Source of the DNA: Laguncularia racemosa
Taxonomy: Eukaryota > Streptophyta > Magnoliopsida > Myrtales > Combretaceae
Assembly (NCBI GenBank): GCA_037954665.1
Contig: JBBMOL010000097.1
Coordinates: forward strand, 868,001-932,000
Length of the DNA: 64,000 bases
Direction of reading: 5' to 3'
Under the pieces are notes generated by a model. It made no database searches. It was given only the letters and a program-made list of their open reading frames with translations, and had not been told where the DNA came from. The translations under genes and the position numbers were made by a program. Positions 58,526-64,000 of this stretch are shown here, one piece after another (position 1 is the stretch's first letter; each line of letters begins with the position of its first letter).

Positions 58526-59273
58526 ATGATACATCTCCAAGAATTCATAAGCCTTCATTAGGAGTTTATAAGAGGCATACGTGTAAGTAGTTGAGTGGTG
58601 ATATGTGTTGTGTTCTGTGTTGCATTGTTATGCAGTATGGGGGTGTGTTAATTTGTTATGTCTTGTGTAATGTTGTGAGTGGATGAGGTGGCGTTTTTGA
58701 AATAAGGGAATAACAGGAAGTGGATATAAATAGAGAGTAGATATTGAGAAGTTAATTAGACAGTTGAGTAGTACTTGGATAAAAACCCTAGCAGAGAAGT
58801 TTCCAGAGTGGAAGAACTGCTTCTCTTGCATTTGGCACAGCTCAGATTCAATCCTAAGGGTTAGTGTGTGCCATTCTTTTTCTTTGATCTGATTTTAAGC
58901 TTCCAGACATATCAATTTTTCTAACTAACCTCTGGATTGAATCCAAGCTGTGCTAAATGCACGAGAAGCAGTTCTTCCACTCTGGAAACTTCTCTGCTAG
59001 GGTTTGTATCCAAGTACTACTCAACTGTCTAACTAACTTCTCAATATCTACTCTCTATTTATATCCACTTCATATTATCCCCTTAATTACAAAAACCCCA
59101 CATCACCCACATGCAACATTACACAACACTTACAACACGTTAACACAACCCCAAACCGCACAACAATGCAACATAGAACACGCAACACAACACATTTCAC
59201 CACTCAACTACTTACATCTATGCCTCTTATAAACTCTTAATAAAGGCTTATGAATTCTGGGAGATGTATCACT
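58523..59273. mobile_element. Foldback element: two arms of about 345 bp around a 56-bp loop
   Basis: The left arm 58,523-58,864 is the reverse complement of the right arm 58,921-59,273 over almost the whole length. For example, GAAGTTTCCAGAGTGGAAG on the left pairs with CTTCCACTCTGGAAACTTC on the right, and GAGTTTATAAGAGGCAT with ATGCCTCTTATAAACTC. The outer ends are GATACATCTCC and GAGATGTATC. By eye the arms are about 80-85 percent identical. A transcript would form a long hairpin. No transposase is present. It could be a foldback DNA transposon or an inverted duplication of a repeat. Confidence 0.8.
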
Positions 59274-59655
59274 CTATATTTTATTAATGAGGTAAATTAA
59301 ATCTTAATTGCCTTGTACCTATTAAATTTGCATGATCAATCCCTAAACAGATTTTCTCTTTCCTATCCAAGAATTGGAATTAAGCATCACTCTATTGTTT
59401 GTATAAAGCAATTCAAATACCTATTCTATATATTTTATTAATGAGGTCAATTGCACCTCAATTGCCTCGTACCAAGCAAATTTACGTGGATCAATCTTCA
59501 AACACATTTTCTCTCTCCTATCTAGGAATTAGAATTAAGCACCACTCTATAGTTTGTATAAGCAATTCAAATACCTACTCTATTTATTTTATTAATGAGG
59601 TCCATTGCACCATAATTGCCTTTAACCTAGCATTGCAAGGATTAATCCATGCAAA
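59274..59655 (-). repeat. Repeat array, about two and a half units in inverted orientation
   Basis: Units containing TTTTATTAATGAGGT, CCTATCTAGGAATTAGAATT and AATTCAAATACCTACTCTAT follow each other here. They are reverse complements of the units from 59,660 onwards, so the array changes direction near 59,640-59,660. Confidence 0.8.
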
Positions 59656-59659
59656 TTTG

Positions 59660-60880
59660 TAAGGTTCAAGGCAATTAAGGCATAATCAACCTCATTAATA
59701 AAATAAATAAGAGTAGGTATTTAACTTGCCTCTGCAAACTATAGAGTGGTGCTTAATTCTGATTCCTAGATAGGAGAGACAAATCTGTTTAGAGGTTGAT
59801 CCATGTATTTTTGCTTGGTACGAGACAATTAAGGCACAATTGACCTCATCAATAAAATATAGAGAGTATGTACTTGAATTACCTTTACAAACTACAGAGT
59901 GGTGCTTAATTCCAATTCCTAGATAGGAGAGACAGACAAAATCTGTATAGGGATTGATCATAGCAAATTTGCTAGGTGTAAGGCAATTAAGACGCAATTG
60001 ACCTCATTAATAAAATATATAGAGTAGATATTTGAATTGTCTATACAAACTATATAATGGTGCTTAATTCTAATTACTTTATAAGAGAGATAAAATCTGT
60101 TTAGAGATCAATCCATCCAAATATGCTAGGTACAAGGCAATTAAGGAGCAATTGATCTCATTAATAAAATAAAGAAAGTAGGTATTTGAATTGCCTATAC
60201 AAACTATAGAGTGGTGCTTGATCCTAATTACTAGATAGGAGAGACATCCGTTTAAGGATTAATCCAGGCAAATTTGCCAGGTTCAAAGCAATTTAGGCAC
60301 ACTGACATCATTAATAAAATATATAAAGTAGGTATTTGAAGTGCCTGTACAAACTAGTATAGAGTGGTGCTTAATTCTTATTCCTAGATAGGGGAGACAA
60401 AATATGTTTAGGGATTGACTTGTGCAAATTTGCTAGGTTCAAGGCAATTGTGACGCTTAATAAAATATATAGAGTAGGTATTTGAGTTGCCTATACAACT
60501 ATAGAGCGGTGTACTTTATTCTAATTTTTAGATAGGAGAGGCAAAAACTATTTAGGGATTGATCAATGCAAATTTGCTTGGTACAAGGCAATTAAGGCGC
60601 AATTGACCTAATTAATAAAATATACAAAATAGGTATTTGAATTGCTTATACAAATTATAGAGTTGTGCTTAAATCCAATTCCTAGATAGAATAGACAAAA
60701 TCTGTTTAGGGATTGATTTGTGCAAATTTGCTAGGTAGAAAACAATTGAGGCACACTTGATCTCATCAATAAAATATACAGAGTAGGTATTTGAATCACC
60801 TATACAAACTATAGAATGGTGCTTAATTCTAATTCCTAGATAGGAGAGACAAAATCTGTTTAGGGATTAACCCATTAAAC
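59660..60880 (+). repeat. Tandem array of about eight units of about 153 bp
   Basis: The word GAGTAGGTATTTGA or a close variant recurs at about 59,711, 59,864, 60,022, 60,176, 60,325, 60,472, 60,627 and 60,781, a spacing of 147-158 bp. Each unit also contains CAAACTATAGAGTGGTGCTT, TCCTAGATAGGAGAGAC, TGTTTAGGGATTGAT and AAGGCAATTAAGG. Units differ by point changes and short indels. No coding capacity. The CCTAGATAGG core is itself a short palindrome-like word. Confidence 0.9.
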
Positions 60881-61860
60881 TATCAATTGAAAAGATCCTG
60901 AATGAAGAATGTAGCAATTAAGGAGAAATGACAAGAGAAAAGGAGTCTAGTGAGTCCACCATATTATACAATAGCAATAAACATATAGAAGAGAGCTGCA
61001 AGAGGGTAATGAACATTAATAAGGATAGCGACTGCCATTGTTAAGTGGTCTGATATATCAGACAACATGCTTAAATGAATCAATGAAAGAAAATTAAACT
61101 ATACCAGACCTCCATTTATGACTTCATTGTAAGCTCATTAAGCTGAAATTCTTCAAAAATCATCATATTCTATAAAATAGACTGACTAGTAGTGAAAGTG
61201 ATAAATTGGAATCATACCCTGGATCAAATTCAAAAAAGTTATTCATAATTAAATTAGTTAGATAACAGCAACAAAAAGAAAATGCTCCAAACAACTAATC
61301 AACATATGGAAGTGCTTAGATGAAGGTTAAGTGATTCAAGTAACCTAAATATTTATGAAAGCATTTCCCTTCAGATTGTTCTTCTTCAGGAAAGAGTTAG
61401 AGAGACCATGTCTCTTGTCTTGAGAACGGCTTATATGCCACATAAAAACTCAGTGATATGACCAAATGAAAATTTAAAATGAAGGAGCTGTTACAGCCAA
61501 TCAAGATAGTTTTCCTAAGAGCATCTTTATCCCAATTTGGGAAAAAGCCAAGTTCTTGGCCATGCAGCGACCCTTTTACAATTTGTCTTTTTGGCTTATT
61601 AACTTAAAAAAGTGTATTTCTGCTGGTAAATGAATCATTCTGGGTTCACCAATGTGGGGTTCTTAGGGGTCAAGTTAATAATTCTTAAAAGTGGGAGTTT
61701 CTTAAAATGCTAATATTACATTTTAAAGCTACAGGGTCCTTAATTTTAAAATTGGTCTGACATGGTGGGGTTATGTGTTAAATCAAGCTATCATTATTAA
61801 GTACTCCATGTGGTTTATTATGTTTGGTTTACTTCATAAAGGTGGTATAAAATAATAATT
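60881..61860. other. Non-coding DNA
   Basis: No gene is seen. The stretch beginning GAGCATCTTTATCCCAA at about 61,520 resembles the start of plant hAT-type MITEs, but I could not find a matching right end. Confidence 0.3.
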
Positions 61861-61879
61861 CCTTTCATATAGCACTATC

Positions 61880-62130
61880 CCTACATTTGGATGGTAGAAT
61901 AGCTATTTTATGAAATTACTATTATTGTAAAATGAGGAATTGGTATTTCTATATAGAACTAAAGAAATAGTTATTCTTTGATTATTTTTTTTTAAGTATA
62001 CTTTCATATATATCAAAAAAATTTCAAAAACACTATAAAATATATACATTTCTTCTCTATTCTATTTCTTAAGAATTGTAATTATATTCTTACCTTATTC
62101 TATTTCACAAACCAAACATGTTATTACTGA
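61880..62130. mobile_element. MITE candidate with imperfect terminal inverted repeats
   Basis: The left end (ACATTTGGATGGTAGAATAG, about 61,890) resembles the reverse complement of the right end (CTATTTCACAAACCAAACAT, about 62,100-62,120). The interior is AT-rich with a near-palindromic make-up and no coding capacity. The length of about 240 bp is typical for MITEs. The exact ends and target duplication are uncertain. Confidence 0.45.
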
Positions 62131-62330
62131 ATCTTTTTTACCCATAGAATTCAATGTTGCAATCAAGCCATTTGTCTATTAGTAAGTAGTAAGTTAAACC
62201 CCAAAATCATAATCCGGTGCGGATGCACCTCAAACTCAAAAACAATGATCATATGTCAAAACTCATTGGGATAGACATTTCAAGTATGCTAACTTTAGTG
62301 GAATAGCTAAACCCCCAACCCCACCAACCA

Positions 62331-62358
62331 CCCCCCCCCCCCCCCCCCCAAAAAAAAA
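62331..62358 (+). repeat. C19-A9 homopolymer tract
   Basis: Nineteen C (62,331-62,349) directly followed by nine A (62,350-62,358), within a C-rich stretch that starts near 62,310. The run length may be an assembly estimate. Confidence 0.9.
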
Positions 62359-64000
62359 TCTAAATGGTTATTATTGCATATAGTTAAATTTTAAACATGT
62401 GATTCCTATTTGATATGAATCTCTATTACTGAAAATAAGGAACACAACCTTATTCTTCCCAAGATATCCAAATTTTAGAAATCAATCATCAGCCATCAAA
62501 ACCACCACAAGAAACCAACACTACTGGCAAAGCCAACAAACCCAAACACCTTAAGCGACCACCCCACCCCCCCAAAACCGCATTTATGATGTCAACTAGT
62601 GCAAACCATCTACCTGATCTTGCTCTAGTATATGCAATTGAGGTTACATAAACTCGAGTGCGTGCAACATTGGGTGTACCTGGATCCTGCTAGCTTGGGC
62701 ACGTGAGACCCCAATCGCACCTAGACTTGATGATGTCAACTTGGATACTGGTTTGCATTGATGGTCACAACACGCCAGGTGATGGGTTGATAAATTATTC
62801 ACCAATTATTAGAATTTCCAAAAACAACATAAAAATACCATCCTTGTCAATTTTATCAGTTTTGAACCTTAAATCCAAATCCTAAATTGTATTCTAGAAT
62901 GATTCCCAATCCAGTTCATACCATAATTGGAATCAGAGCCACTGGTTCACATCAATAATACTAATAACACCTTTATTGTATTCCTATTGTATAGTTATTC
63001 AATTTCTGCCTTAGACTATGCAGTGAAGAGAACACACCATTACTCTTGGCAAGAGTTAAGGATTTATCAAGTAAAAACCTTAAAGTGGAGTATATCTGCA
63101 ACTCAGGTCATGATTTGGTTGCCCCTTCACACTAGGACTTCAATTTTTAGAAAACATAGAATAAATGTTGTAGTCTCTTGATTCTGATGCTTTAGTAAAC
63201 AAAAAAAAATAAAAAATTACAGTTTATTTATCTTTAAAAATACTACTTGATAGGGAAGAGCAGCACACAATGCTGAAAATAACAAAATGATACAATTAAG
63301 GGTTTCAATAGCATAACTACTGTTAGTAAAAGGAGATAAGATAATACTCAAAGTTATTTCAATGTGTTTTTTATTATTTAATAATTCTATTATATTTGCA
63401 GACTTGTGTCAGTGTCAGTAACTACATAGCCAAAATAATAATAATAAATAAATAAAATAAACATAATAAAATAAAATATGCCAAATTAGTGCCACACAGC
63501 ATTATAGGACCTGCTTGTGTTTTCTAAAACATTTTAGGGTTGCATATTGAGAACCTTAATAAAGGACCCACCTTTAAGGACACTTCAACCACCAAAGAGG
63601 GGTCCTCCTCTAAGGACCAAGGCTATCACAAGCAGCAGTTACTTCACTTACGATATATTATGTGAAAACAATCAAAGCAGCTTCAATCATTTCCACAACC
63701 TGCAGATCAATCTTCAAGGAGGAAAAAAATATACATATATTCTTCATATCTCCACACACTCTAGGAGCTTCAGGTTTGGACAGCATATCCTTGTTCTTGC
63801 CAAAAAATTTTGAATAAATATGGTGAGGCAACCCAAGGTGTCAGACTAGTGGCTATGGTAAAGGAGTTCTCCTTACAAATTATATGGAGATCTTCAATTC
63901 AAATTCCCCCCAAATCCAACTCTTTTCGGGTTATCTACACAACATAATCTTCGACTAAATTGATGTATGATGCTGAACCAGTGCATCAATCTCCATGGAT
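62359..64000. other. Non-coding DNA to the window edge
   Basis: No gene, exon of the Rab gene, or repeat family is recognised. A second C-rich patch lies near 62,555-62,575 and an ATA/AAT-rich run near 63,435-63,475. Confidence 0.35.

Noticed and set aside
59660..60880. CRISPR-like interpretation of the regularly spaced repeats
   Set aside because: The units are contiguous 153-bp tandem copies without unique spacers, in a plant nuclear context.
57824..64000. Several short open frames containing repeated words (for example at 58,628-58,831 and 58,957-59,232 with the same peptide on opposite strands)
   Set aside because: They arise from the inverted arms and repeat array; identical peptides on both strands reflect the foldback, not genes.

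Overview
The window is nuclear DNA from a flowering plant, most likely a eudicot. It is AT-rich and intron-containing, and transposable-element (TE) sequence makes up most of it. Only three ordinary host genes are visible. (1) 8.2-10.2 kb, plus strand: a class III secretory peroxidase close to Arabidopsis peroxidase 17, three exons, 335 residues. (2) 25.6-41.1 kb, plus strand: an NSUN2/TRM4B-type RNA (cytosine-5) methyltransferase. I could resolve it into 15 phase-consistent exons giving 840 residues. (3) 57.2-57.6 kb, minus strand: the last exon of a RABA4-type Rab GTPase; its first exon is not in the window. From memory, Arabidopsis carries a RABA4 gene, TRM4B and PER17 next to one another on chromosome 2 (around At2g22390-At2g22420), so this looks like conserved microsynteny stretched by TE insertions.

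Layout. 0-2.1 kb is the 5' end of a decayed minus-strand Ty3/gypsy element with its LTR. 2.1-8.0 kb is AT-rich repeat debris with a tRNA-like (SINE-type) sequence, followed by the peroxidase. 10.6-15.2 kb and 19.6-20.3 kb hold two families of dispersed LTR-like repeats, one copy split by an insertion. 15.2-16.7 kb and 21.7-25.0 kb are fossil LINEs on the minus strand; the second contains a solo LTR. The methyltransferase intron 9 (29.5-36.3 kb) holds a complete LINE in antisense with both ORFs open, flanked by a perfect 20-bp target duplication.

Just downstream of that gene, an old MITE-like repeat is split by a 14.5-kb Ty3/gypsy element (41.39-55.93 kb). A second RNase H domain and the primer-site-like sequence place it in the Tat (Ogre/Retand/Grande) lineage. 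The element is itself interrupted inside its integrase by a 5'-truncated LINE of the same family as the intronic one. Between integrase and 3' LTR it carries a broken antisense open region and two pieces of a plant U-box/ARM-repeat gene in permuted order.

Upstream of the Rab exon (58.5-60.9 kb) is an unusual compound foldback: about 345-bp inverted arms, then about ten copies of a roughly 153-bp repeat that switches orientation in mid-array. I regard this, the permuted gene capture and the intact intronic LINE as the most noteworthy items. I see no operon-like system, CRISPR array or complete novel protein system. All exon models, alignments and identity judgements were made by eye.
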